From DASSHC01 sp035693105 (GTDB lineage: Bacteria > Chloroflexota > Chloroflexia > Thermomicrobiales > Thermomicrobiaceae): a DNA stretch of 22,558 nucleotides. A program made the translations under genes and the position numbers. Positions 7,688-14,194 of this stretch are shown piece after piece. How positions within the stretch are numbered: position 1 is the first letter of the stretch; each line of letters starts with the position of its first letter. Location: positions 1 to 22,558 of the forward strand of contig DASSHC010000508.1 of NCBI GenBank assembly GCA_035693105.1, in the 5' to 3' direction. The notes beneath the pieces were generated by a model. That model saw nothing but the letters and a program-made list of their open reading frames with translations, did not search any database and was not told where the DNA came from.

Positions 7688-8254
7688 TTACTGCGACCCC
7701 GGTACCTGGCCGCTTCGCGCTTGGGCTGCCAGATGCGAGATCTTGCTCCGCAGGGTTTTCACCTGCGATTGAAGACTACTGCGGGTCGACCGCCGACGCT
7801 CCATCAAGGCCTGACGGCGCGCCTTTACCAGGTGCGCCGCGGATGCACCGGATTGGCCGGCCGCGCCTTGCGCTCCGGCAGATTCGGCGAGATAGCCACC
7901 GATGAGGTCAGCGAAGCCGACGAAGTTATCCGCGAAGTGGGTGACCAGGTTGGCAAGCCCGCCAACCTCATTGACCGCGGCCTCGGCAGCGTTGGCAACC
8001 TGTTGAACGTCTTGAATGCCCTGGCCCACGATATTGGCAACCTGGGTCGCGACGTTGGCCACCTCGTTGGCTGCATCTACTGCCCCGTTGACGACATCGC
8101 CGACGACGTCTCCCACCGCGTCTACGATGTCACCAATGAACTCAGGAACCGCGACCCCCCCGGGCGCCGACATGCGCTCCGAGATGGTTTGTGCCATGCC
8201 CTCGATCCTGGACCGCAGAGCCTCCGCGGACGTATCAAGATTTGAGTGAGTCAT
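7688..8254 (-). CDS. 188-aa Cys-free helical protein, candidate toxin/bacteriocin precursor
   Basis: I do not recognise a family. Residues 1-33 look leader-like (hydrophilic, ending SAPGG). Residues 34-125 are rich in Val, Ala, Gly and Asp with amphipathic helical periodicity (GDVVGDVVNGAVDAANEVA, then QVANIVGQGIQDVQQVANAA). Residues 126-140 are a Gly/Ala/Ser linker. Residues 141-180 are strongly basic (KARRQAL, MERRRSTRSS). There is no Cys, Trp or conventional signal peptide. ATG 8254 has AGGAG 5 nt upstream and sits below a near-consensus promoter. It is first in the same-strand unit with the SdpA- and SdpB-like genes, separated from them by a hairpin, so a secreted peptide precursor is a good guess. 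Alternatives are a structural helical protein or a coiled-coil toxin of another class. An overlapping plus-strand frame exists but has no promoter or ribosome binding site. Confidence 0.65.
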   Translation of the reverse strand: MTHSNLDTSAEALRSRIEGMAQTISERMSAPGGVAVPEFIGDIVDAVGDVVGDVVNGAVDAANEVANVATQVANIVGQGIQDVQQVANAAEAAVNEVGGLANLVTHFADNFVGFADLIGGYLAESAGAQGAAGQSGASAAHLVKARRQALMERRRSTRSSLQSQVKTLRSKISHLAAQARSGQVPGSQ

Positions 8255-8297
8255 AATGGCTCCTCTCTACTTGGTGCAGTGGCAAATCGCTGTGGCG

Positions 8298-8326
8298 ATA
8301 TTATCAGGTGCAGCAGTACTTGTAAA
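8298..8326 (-). promoter_or_regulatory. Sigma-70-type promoter of the 188-aa gene
   Basis: Read on the minus strand: -35 TTTACA (8326-8321), a 17-nt spacer, and -10 TAATAT (8303-8298). The expected start point is near 8291, giving a 5' leader of about 37 nt with AGGAG before the ATG at 8254. It is one of the best promoter matches in the window and lies in locally AT-rich DNA. Confidence 0.7.
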
Positions 8327-8420
8327 GCATCGTTACTCATTCTGACGGGGTCCTGTTTTTTGGGAGCGAGCAACGGTAGCGGAAGGTATCCCTGGTCGAC
8401 AGGACGACACTGCCGCGCAT

Positions 8421-8787
8421 GCGAAGGAGGTAGGCCAGCGATCGCGGCGAGGACGTCGAGCTCTCCGAGAAACCCGTCCTGCTCTAGAGCAACGTGCAGC
8501 GAGGTTGGACGAGCCGTTGGAGCGGTGCGATGCTTCGCCGCGGCTCCGCATGACCGGGGGAAACCCCATCCTCCTCCGGTCATCCTCAGGCCGCAGCCGA
8601 AGAGCCTGCCCTGAGCCTGTCGACGGGATCCCCCTGCGCCGGTCGATGCTTCTGCGACGTGCTCTAGTACATCGCCTTGCGCGATGAGCTCCGTGATTTG
8701 CTCGCTGTTCCAGTCGATCTCGTGCAGCGCAACTCGCCCGGACCTCGGAGTTTACAGCGCATCGAGCAAGAGGCTATCCCGGTGTGA
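8421..8787 (+). pseudogene. Decayed MNT nucleotidyltransferase antitoxin gene, interrupted
   Basis: This is a second, broken copy of the MNT gene at 3504. Segment 8421-8487 aligns with the catalytic region of the intact gene. The active-site SDLDVLVEFSETPGLLK has become SDRGEDVELSEKPVLL followed by TAG, so the DxD is lost. The frame resumes at 8668 with YIALRDELRDLLAVPVDLVQ and runs to a stop at 8785-8787; 30 of 39 residues match the intact protein by my count. The halves are separated by a foldback insertion (8488-8667). The GTGA junction is preserved (8784-8787) and about 12 bases of the HEPN start remain; the rest of the HEPN gene is gone, replaced by the 3' end of the MscS gene on the other strand. 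Faint similarity may extend upstream to about 8380. Confidence 0.85.
8488..8667. mobile_element. MITE-like foldback element inserted in the MNT remnant
   Basis: About 172 bp (8488-8659) flanked by an 8-bp direct repeat TGCTCTAG (8480-8487 and 8660-8667). The ends are imperfect inverted repeats: AGAGCAACGTGCAG on the left, and AGAGCACGTCGCAG on the right read inward on the minus strand. Inside is a long imperfect palindrome, with arms CTTCGCCGCGGCTCCGCATG and its counterpart near 8579-8605, including a perfect ATGACCGG/CCGGTCAT core. It encodes no protein. Comparison with the intact MNT gene (CTGCTCAAGTAC at the site) shows it is absent there. The duplicated CTAG core would suit an IS5-type target, which is an inference. 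Segment 8579-8629 is shared with the repeat at 4301-4355. Confidence 0.7.
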
Positions 8788-9637
8788 CACCTGAGCTTGC
8801 CTCGCTGCCGTCCCGCAGGAAGACCTCCTCCTGGGGCGGCGGGGCGGCCAGGCCGTCGCGGTTGAGGACGGCGTTGACGGCGTCGAGTACGGCGCTCTCC
8901 ACCTGGACCACCTGCGCCTTCTCCGAGGCGGTCCACCAGAGCAGCTGCAGGTAGGTGCCGTCGTTGAAGCCGGTGACCAGCGCCTGCGGCCTGGGGTTGG
9001 CGGCCACGCCCGGCACGCGGGCGATGGCGCCGAGAAGCGCCCCACGTGCATGGTCGAGCCTGGCCGGGTTGACCTCCACCTGGCAGGCCGAGCGGCGTGT
9101 GGCGAAGGCGGTGTTGACCGTCACCGCCTGCTGGAAGATGGTGGCGTTGGGGATGACCACGCGCCGGCCGTCGTAAGTCAGGATCATCGTGGCGCGCGTC
9201 TGAATGTTCTCCACCACCCCCTCGTAGTCGCTCACCACGATCTGGTCACCGATGCGGAAGGGCTGCGTCAGCAGGATGATGATGCCCGCCAGGAAGTTGG
9301 TGAAGATGTCGCGGAAGGCGAAGCCGATCGCCACGCTGCTGATGCCCAAGAGCTCGATCAACTGGGCGGCACGGATGCTCGGCAGCAGGATCGAGAGCGA
9401 CACCAGCAGCCCGACGAAGAGCGTGATCCACTGCGCGATGCGCCCGATCACCAGCGCGGCGTTCCGCGGCGCGTGGGCGCGCAGGACGGCGTGGCGCACC
9501 GCGCTGCGGATCAGGCGGGCGATCACGTAGATGACCAGAAAGACCAGCACCGCGATGAGAATGCGCGGCAGGCTGGCGATCAGGCCGTTGAGCATCTGGC
9601 CGAGCTGATGCCAGGGCGTCGTGAAGTCGAGATTCAT
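8774..9637 (-). CDS. MscS-family small-conductance mechanosensitive channel
   Basis: A 287-aa protein with three N-terminal membrane helices (about residues 20-45, 63-88 and the pore helix 95-125) and a beta-domain vestibule. The pore helix and junction LGISSVAIGFAFRDIFTNFL, then LLTQPFRIGDQI, are diagnostic of MscS channels, which open under membrane tension to release solutes during osmotic downshock. GAGGAGGAG lies directly before ATG 9637. The last eight or so residues (ASSGVTPG) are encoded by DNA that, on the other strand, is the MNT/HEPN remnant, so the native C-terminus was probably replaced. It is about 120 nt downstream of the solute-binding protein gene, from which it is separated by a hairpin. 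Confidence 0.92.
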   Translation of the reverse strand: MNLDFTTPWHQLGQMLNGLIASLPRILIAVLVFLVIYVIARLIRSAVRHAVLRAHAPRNAALVIGRIAQWITLFVGLLVSLSILLPSIRAAQLIELLGISSVAIGFAFRDIFTNFLAGIIILLTQPFRIGDQIVVSDYEGVVENIQTRATMILTYDGRRVVIPNATIFQQAVTVNTAFATRRSACQVEVNPARLDHARGALLGAIARVPGVAANPRPQALVTGFNDGTYLQLLWWTASEKAQVVQVESAVLDAVNAVLNRDGLAAPPPQEEVFLRDGSEASSGVTPG

Positions 9638-9719
9638 GCTCCTCCTCGGGCGGCATCCCTCATTGAGATACCCCGTCGCAGGAGGCGTTCCAGTCAGAGG
9701 AGGAATCCGAGGAGAACAC

Positions 9720-9745
9720 GGGCGGCGCCCACAGACGCGCCGCCC
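9720..9745 (-). terminator. Hairpin after the solute-binding protein gene
   Basis: GGGCGGCGC (9720-9728) and GCGCCGCCC (9737-9745) form a perfect 9-bp stem with an 8-nt loop, starting 9 nt after the minus-strand stop at 9755. Only a short U-poor stretch (GTGTTCTCC) follows. It is a likely terminator, or a partial one before the MscS gene. Confidence 0.55.
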
Positions 9746-9754
9746 GCCGCGCCG

Positions 9755-11626
9755 CTACGCGTCCACCCACCATTGGTGCGCGTCGAAGAAGACGTCGATG
9801 ACGTTCGGGTAGAGGTTGTGGACCCGCTTGTTCACCCCGGCTACGCGCTTGGGAAAGAAGAGGATCGCGCTCGGCAGGTCCTCCATCAGAATGTTCTGAC
9901 TTTGCGTGTAGAGAGCGATGCGCTTGGCGTGGTCGGTCGTCGCCAGCGCCTCCTTCAGGAGGTTATCGACCTCCGGATTGCAGTACTTGTTCATGTTGTA
10001 GCCGCTCTGGTAGCTTCCGCAGGCCCACATCGAGGATTGATCGGGGTCGATGCCCCAGCCGAAGCTGACCAGCATCATGGCGTAGTCGTGGGTGCTGGTG
10101 ATCCGCGTCAGGAAGGCCGTGTTCTCCTCCGTCTTGGGCGTGCAGTCGACTCCGATCTTCTTCCAGGCCTGCTGACAGATGGTCGTAATGTCCACGAACG
10201 GCTGGCGGTAGGAGGTCGTCCACAGCTCGAACGCGAGCCGCTTGCCGTTCTTGGCGCGGATGCCGTCGGGGCCCTTGGCCCAACCGGCCTGATCGAGCAA
10301 CTGGTTCGCCTTGTTCACGTCGTAGGGGTACTTGAGCGTGATGGCGTCCGGGTTGTAGGCCCAGGAGAGGACCGGCATGGTGCCGACCGCCACCGTGGCC
10401 AGCCCGAAGAAGACCGCACCGATCATCGCCTCACGGTCGAGCGCGTAGAAGAGCGCCTGGCGCACCGCCTTGTCCTGGAAGAGGTCGGTCTTTGAAGTGT
10501 CGAGGTTGTAGGCGTAGAAGACGAAGCTGAGCGAGTCGGAGGCGGTGACCTGGACGTTGCCGCTCTTCTGCATGTCGGCCACATCGGCCGGCTGAATGTC
10601 ACCGTAGTCGATCTCGCCCGTCTTGAGCTGCTGCACCAGCACGCTGGCGTTGGGCACCACCTTGAAGATCCACTGAGCGAGATTGGGCTCGCCGCGCCAG
10701 TAATTCGGATTCTTGGCCTCGGTGACGTGGTCGTCTTTGACCCACTCCTCGAACATGAACGGACCGGTGCCGATGGTCACGCCCTTCTTACCCGTGGAGA
10801 AGTCGTGCTGGGAGAGCGTGGCGGGATCGACATCCTTGAGGATGTGCCGCGGCACGATCCCGCTGTCCATATTCGACGCCAGAAAGGCGGCGTTGGGCGC
10901 CTTCAGCGCGACGGTGAAGTGGTTGCCGTCGGTGACGTCGAGCGATTTGATGCGCTCGGTCAGCTCCGACGTGCTGGGCGACTTGGTCTTCGGGTTCATC
11001 ATCAGGTCGTAGGTGAACTTGACGTCGTCGGCGCTGAAGGGCTGGCCGTCGTGCCAGGTGACGCCGTCGTTGAGCGTGAAGCTGTAGGTGATGCCGTCGC
11101 CGGAGATGTCCCACGATTTGGCCAGGTCACCGACCGGGCTGGCGGTCGCCGGATCGGCCCGCATCACCCCCTCAAACATCGGGGCGATGATGAAGCCCGA
11201 GGCCTGGTCGGTGGACAGCACCGGATTGGCGGTCTTGGCGTCGCCCGGCGCGCTCCAGATGACCTGTCCGCCCTGGTGCTTGGCCGGCTCGATGGTGTAC
11301 TTCCCCGTGCCGGCTTGCGCGCTCGGTGAGGCCGCCACGGCCGCGGTCGCGACTGGCGAGGCACCCGCGGCGGTCGGCTGGCTGGTGGCACCGGCGGCGA
11401 CCGTGCCGCTGGCAGCGGCGCTGGTGGCGCTCGCCGCGGGCGCGGCGGTCGTGGCGGCCTGGGTGGCGGGCGAGCTGCCGCCGCCACAGGCGGCGAGGAG
11501 GCCTCCCACCAGTGGTCCGCCCACCCCGGCCGCCAGCGCGCCGCGCAGCAGGGCTCGCCGGTTGAGGCTCACGCCCAGGTGCGCGCTGCCGGTCTTGCGT
11601 CCCTGCTGCTCGCTCTCTCTACCCAT
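9755..11626 (-). CDS. ABC transporter substrate-binding lipoprotein, family 5 (peptide/nickel type)
   Basis: A 623-aa SBP_bac_5 protein. The N-terminus carries a Tat-like twin-arginine motif (NRRALLRG, residues 22-29) and a lipobox LLAAC with Cys47, so it is probably a lipoprotein on the outer face of the membrane. Residues 48-110 are a low-complexity Ala/Thr/Ser/Pro linker. The binding domain follows, with family hallmarks such as WHDGQPFSADDVKFTYD, GTGPFMFEEW and KNPNYWRGEP. It would bind oligopeptides or similar ligands for an ABC importer. No permease or ATPase gene is in the window, so it is an orphan or serves a distant transporter. ATG 11626 has GGGGAG 8 nt upstream; an in-frame extension to 11812 would run through the promoter and is rejected. 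Confidence 0.92.
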   Translation of the reverse strand: MGRESEQQGRKTGSAHLGVSLNRRALLRGALAAGVGGPLVGGLLAACGGGSSPATQAATTAAPAASATSAAASGTVAAGATSQPTAAGASPVATAAVAASPSAQAGTGKYTIEPAKHQGGQVIWSAPGDAKTANPVLSTDQASGFIIAPMFEGVMRADPATASPVGDLAKSWDISGDGITYSFTLNDGVTWHDGQPFSADDVKFTYDLMMNPKTKSPSTSELTERIKSLDVTDGNHFTVALKAPNAAFLASNMDSGIVPRHILKDVDPATLSQHDFSTGKKGVTIGTGPFMFEEWVKDDHVTEAKNPNYWRGEPNLAQWIFKVVPNASVLVQQLKTGEIDYGDIQPADVADMQKSGNVQVTASDSLSFVFYAYNLDTSKTDLFQDKAVRQALFYALDREAMIGAVFFGLATVAVGTMPVLSWAYNPDAITLKYPYDVNKANQLLDQAGWAKGPDGIRAKNGKRLAFELWTTSYRQPFVDITTICQQAWKKIGVDCTPKTEENTAFLTRITSTHDYAMMLVSFGWGIDPDQSSMWACGSYQSGYNMNKYCNPEVDNLLKEALATTDHAKRIALYTQSQNILMEDLPSAILFFPKRVAGVNKRVHNLYPNVIDVFFDAHQWWVDA

Positions 11627-11726
11627 GTCAGGCTCTCCCCTCGCCTGCGACTCCCCGCATCCGGTCCGCCCTCCAGCAATGCAATGCGCTTCGCTGGAGA
11701 TTGGCTCTTCGCTATCGGCTCCGGCC

Positions 11727-11755
11727 ATGCTAGGGCCACGCCCGCGGCTCGTCAA
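11727..11755 (-). promoter_or_regulatory. Promoter of the solute-binding lipoprotein gene
   Basis: On the minus strand: -35 TTGACG (11755-11750), a 17-nt spacer, -10 TAGCAT (11732-11727). This gives a leader of roughly 90 nt before ATG 11626. It is back-to-back with the ArsR-gene promoter, their -35 boxes being about 38 bp apart. Confidence 0.6.
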
Positions 11756-11793
11756 GCCGCCGACGACGACGCGACGACGCGCACGCGCCCCCC

Positions 11794-11822
11794 TTGACGC
11801 ACCGCCGGCCACCCGCTATCAT
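11794..11822 (+). promoter_or_regulatory. Promoter of the ArsR-MFS operon
   Basis: -35 TTGACG (11794-11799), a 17-nt spacer, -10 TATCAT (11817-11822). The predicted transcript starts near 11829, about 30 nt before the regulator's ATG. Confidence 0.65.
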
Positions 11823-11824
11823 CT

Positions 11825-11844
11825 CATTCGAGAATACTTGAACG
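11825..11844. promoter_or_regulatory. Possible operator for the ArsR-type regulator
   Basis: CATTCGAG-AATA-CTTGAACG is an imperfect inverted repeat (6 of 8 pairs) immediately downstream of the -10 box, spanning the predicted start point. That position fits autorepression by the regulator encoded 16 bp downstream. Only the dyad is visible; binding is inferred. Confidence 0.3.
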
Positions 11845-11859
11845 CTCACGGAGAGGTGA

Positions 11860-12471
11860 ATGATGGCGGATCCGGCAAACGCGGCGCGCGGCGACGTCTT
11901 CGTGGTGCGCACGCCCGAGCAACTGAAGGTGGTGGCCGACCCGCTGCGGCTGCGGCTGCTGGCCCTCTTGCGCCTGGCGCCGCACACGGTCAAGGAGCTG
12001 GCCGAGCTGCTCGACCTCCCGCCGACGCGCCTCTACTACCACATCAACCAGCTCGAAGCGCACGGCCTAGTCCTGGTGGCCGAAACCCGCCTCGTCTCGG
12101 GCATCGTCGAGAAGCGCTACCGAGCCGGCTCGGCGCGCCTCTCGATCGACCGCGTGCTGCTGGCGGCGGGCACCGGCGCGGCCGACCCGGCGCTGGAGGC
12201 GATGCTGTCGGCCATCCTCGACGGCACGCGCGAGGGGGTGCTGCGCAGCGCCCAGGCGGGGCTGATCGATCCCGGCGTCGAGTCGCCGCGCGAGGGGGGC
12301 CTGCTGCTGGGCCGCCGCTGGCTGCGGCTGACCCCCGAGCGAGCGGCGCGGCTCTACGACCGCCTGGTGGAGCTGGTCAAAGAGTTCGAGTCCGAGGAGC
12401 CCACGTCCGAAGCGCATGCCTATGAGATGCTGCTGGGGCTCTATCCAACGCTGGAGGACGACGATGCCTGA
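11860..12471 (+). CDS. ArsR-type winged-helix transcriptional regulator
   Basis: A 203-aa protein with an N-terminal winged helix-turn-helix (about residues 20-85: VADPLRLRLLALLR, then VKELAELLDLPPTRLYYHIN and LEAHGLV). This matches ArsR/HTH_20-type repressors. The C-terminal half (about 90-200) is a helical, acidic effector or dimer domain of unknown ligand, without an obvious metal-binding Cys cluster. It overlaps the MFS gene by 8 nt (ATGCCTGA), so it most likely controls that exporter. GGAGAGG precedes two adjacent ATG codons at 11860 and 11863; either may be the start. Confidence 0.85.
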   Translation: MMADPANAARGDVFVVRTPEQLKVVADPLRLRLLALLRLAPHTVKELAELLDLPPTRLYYHINQLEAHGLVLVAETRLVSGIVEKRYRAGSARLSIDRVLLAAGTGAADPALEAMLSAILDGTREGVLRSAQAGLIDPGVESPREGGLLLGRRWLRLTPERAARLYDRLVELVKEFESEEPTSEAHAYEMLLGLYPTLEDDDA

Positions 12472-13735
12472 GCGCGAGGGTGTGCGGCACGACTTCTGGG
12501 TCTTTTGGGCCGGGCAGACCGTCTCCAACCTGGGCAACGCCATCACGTTCCTGGCCCTGCCGCTCTTGATCTTTCACCTGACCGGCTCGGCGCTGAATCT
12601 GGCGATCGCCAGCGCCACCGCCTTCCTCCCCTATCCTCTCTTCGGGCTGGTCATCGGCGCCTGGGTGGACCGGGTCGACCGCCGGCGACTGATGATCGCG
12701 ACCGATCTGGCCCGCGCGGCCATGCTCTGCTCGATCCCGCTGTTCTTCGAACTGGGCGACCTGGCGATCTGGTGGATCTACGCCGTCGGCTTCATCAATA
12801 GCACCCTCGGCATCGCCTTCAACGCCTCCGAGTTCGCCGCCATCCCCAGCCTGGTCGACCGCGGCGACCTGGTCAGCGCCAACGGGCGCATCCAGGCCAG
12901 CTACTCGGCGGCCACCATCGCCGGGCCGCTGGTGGCCGGCGTCCTCTTCGCGGTGGTGGCGCCGGCGACCGTGCTACTGCTCGACGCCGCCACCTTCGCG
13001 ATCTCCGCCGTCTCGCTCGTGCTGGTCCGCACCAATCTCAACGCCGCCGCGCCCGAGGAACCGACCAGCCTCGCCGCGATACGCCGCGACGTGGTCGAAG
13101 GGTTGCGCTACGTGCTGGGGCATCCCGTCCTGCGCGCCATCTCGCTGATGATGGCGCTGGTCAACTTCGTCGGCGCCAGCACCGGCGCGCAGCTCGTCTT
13201 CTTCGCCAAGGAGCGCTTCAGCGCCAGCGACGGCCAGGTCAGCCTCCTCTACTCGGCCGCCGGCGCGGGCGTGGTGCTCTTCTCGCTCTCGGCCGGACTG
13301 CTGCGGCGCCGCTGGTCCTTCAGCCGGGTGGCGCTCGGCGCCCTGATGCTCAACGGCCTGCTGACGCTGGCCTTCGCGCTGGTGCCCGGCTACTGGCCGG
13401 CGCTCGGGGTCTGGGCGCTGCTCAGCGGCGCGGGGGTGCTCTTCAACATCAACACCGGCACCCTGCGGCAGACGATCGTGCCCAACCAGCTCCTCGGGCG
13501 GGTGCAGAGCATCGCCGGGGTGCTGGCCTGGTCGGCCATCCCGCTCGGCAGCTTCCTCGGCGGGCTGGCGATCGAGTGGAGCGGCAGCGTGGCGCTGATC
13601 TACGCTCTGATCGGCCTCGCCGTGGCCGCGATCGCCGCCGCCTTCGCCTTCACCGCCCTCGGCCACGCCGAGGACTACCTGCCGCCGGAGCAAGCCGGCA
13701 GCCAACCGGAGCCAGTCGAGGTGGGCGTGCAGTGA
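12464..13735 (+). CDS. MFS transporter (MFS_3/EntS-like exporter)
   Basis: A 423-aa protein with about twelve hydrophobic helices. The N-terminal FWVFWAGQTVSNLGNAITFL and the loop 2-3 signature GAWVDRVDRRRLMIATD are typical of the MFS_3 subfamily, which includes the enterobactin exporter EntS and many drug exporters. ATG 12464 lies inside the end of the regulator gene with GGAGG 6 nt upstream, showing tight coupling. The likely role is export of a small molecule sensed by the regulator; the substrate cannot be deduced. The C-terminal tail (EDYLPPEQAGSQPEPVEV) is acidic and cytoplasmic. Confidence 0.9.
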   Translation: MPEREGVRHDFWVFWAGQTVSNLGNAITFLALPLLIFHLTGSALNLAIASATAFLPYPLFGLVIGAWVDRVDRRRLMIATDLARAAMLCSIPLFFELGDLAIWWIYAVGFINSTLGIAFNASEFAAIPSLVDRGDLVSANGRIQASYSAATIAGPLVAGVLFAVVAPATVLLLDAATFAISAVSLVLVRTNLNAAAPEEPTSLAAIRRDVVEGLRYVLGHPVLRAISLMMALVNFVGASTGAQLVFFAKERFSASDGQVSLLYSAAGAGVVLFSLSAGLLRRRWSFSRVALGALMLNGLLTLAFALVPGYWPALGVWALLSGAGVLFNINTGTLRQTIVPNQLLGRVQSIAGVLAWSAIPLGSFLGGLAIEWSGSVALIYALIGLAVAAIAAAFAFTALGHAEDYLPPEQAGSQPEPVEVGVQ

Positions 13736-14194
13736 GTCTCGCTGACCACCGGGTTGCCGGTGTGCCGGTTGCAAACGAAGCCTCCGACAAGCTCCGGCTG
13801 GCTCAGCGGTGAGGATTTGGACGCGCGGGCGACACGTGTCGTCGTCGTTCGCACCAGCCTTGCCCCTGTTGTTCCGCGAGGCACCGCAAGGTGAGTCAGG
13901 AACAGCACGAGGAGACTCGTGCCCCGAGTAGGGAGAACGGCGACGTGCCGCTGCCGGGTCATTCAATCTCACCGCCGGCCGTTATCGCACCGTGCCGCCA
14001 GGCAGCTCATAACTCCGCGGACTTGCAGCGCGGAGCGGACGCGCGATACTGCGGTCTGGATCGAGACGCTGGCCGGTTCGCTCCGCGCGGGGAGCGAGAT
14101 CGGATCGAGTGGCGGTCCGATAACGATTGCCGGCAGGGAGCCCGGCTCCGCTTCCATGTGGGGTGCAGGTTTCCCGTTCACGGCGGAGGTGACG
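13736..14194 (+). other. 459-nt non-coding stretch with several hairpins upstream of the CocE-like gene
   Basis: I see no supported gene. Visible structures are a 12-bp perfect palindrome CGACACGTGTCG (13830-13841); a 7-bp stem GCACGAG/CTCGTGC with a GAGA tetraloop (13905-13922); a stem TCGCTCC/GGAGCGA (14078-14097); and ATCGGA/TCCGAT (14099-14121). A weak promoter-like pair TTGCAG (14023) and GATACT (14045) with a 16-nt spacer is present. The first part may hold the MFS terminator, and the second a structured leader of the hydrolase gene. An in-frame extension of the hydrolase through this region is low in family-like sequence. Confidence 0.4.

Noticed and set aside
7721..8245. Plus-strand open frame of 174 codons opposite the 188-aa gene
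   Set aside because: No ribosome binding site or promoter, whereas the minus strand has both.
8488..8667. Reading the foldback element as a CRISPR-like or small-RNA gene
   Set aside because: The duplicated flank and inverted ends explain it as an insertion; no promoter was seen.
9050..10495. Plus-strand open frame of 481 codons
   Set aside because: Antisense to the MscS and solute-binding genes; an artefact of high GC.
11627..11812. 62-residue N-terminal extension of the solute-binding protein
   Set aside because: It would place the Tat/lipobox signal internally and cover the predicted promoter.
13919..14194. 92-residue N-terminal extension of the CocE-like hydrolase
   Set aside because: No family-like sequence; GGAGG sits just before ATG 14195.
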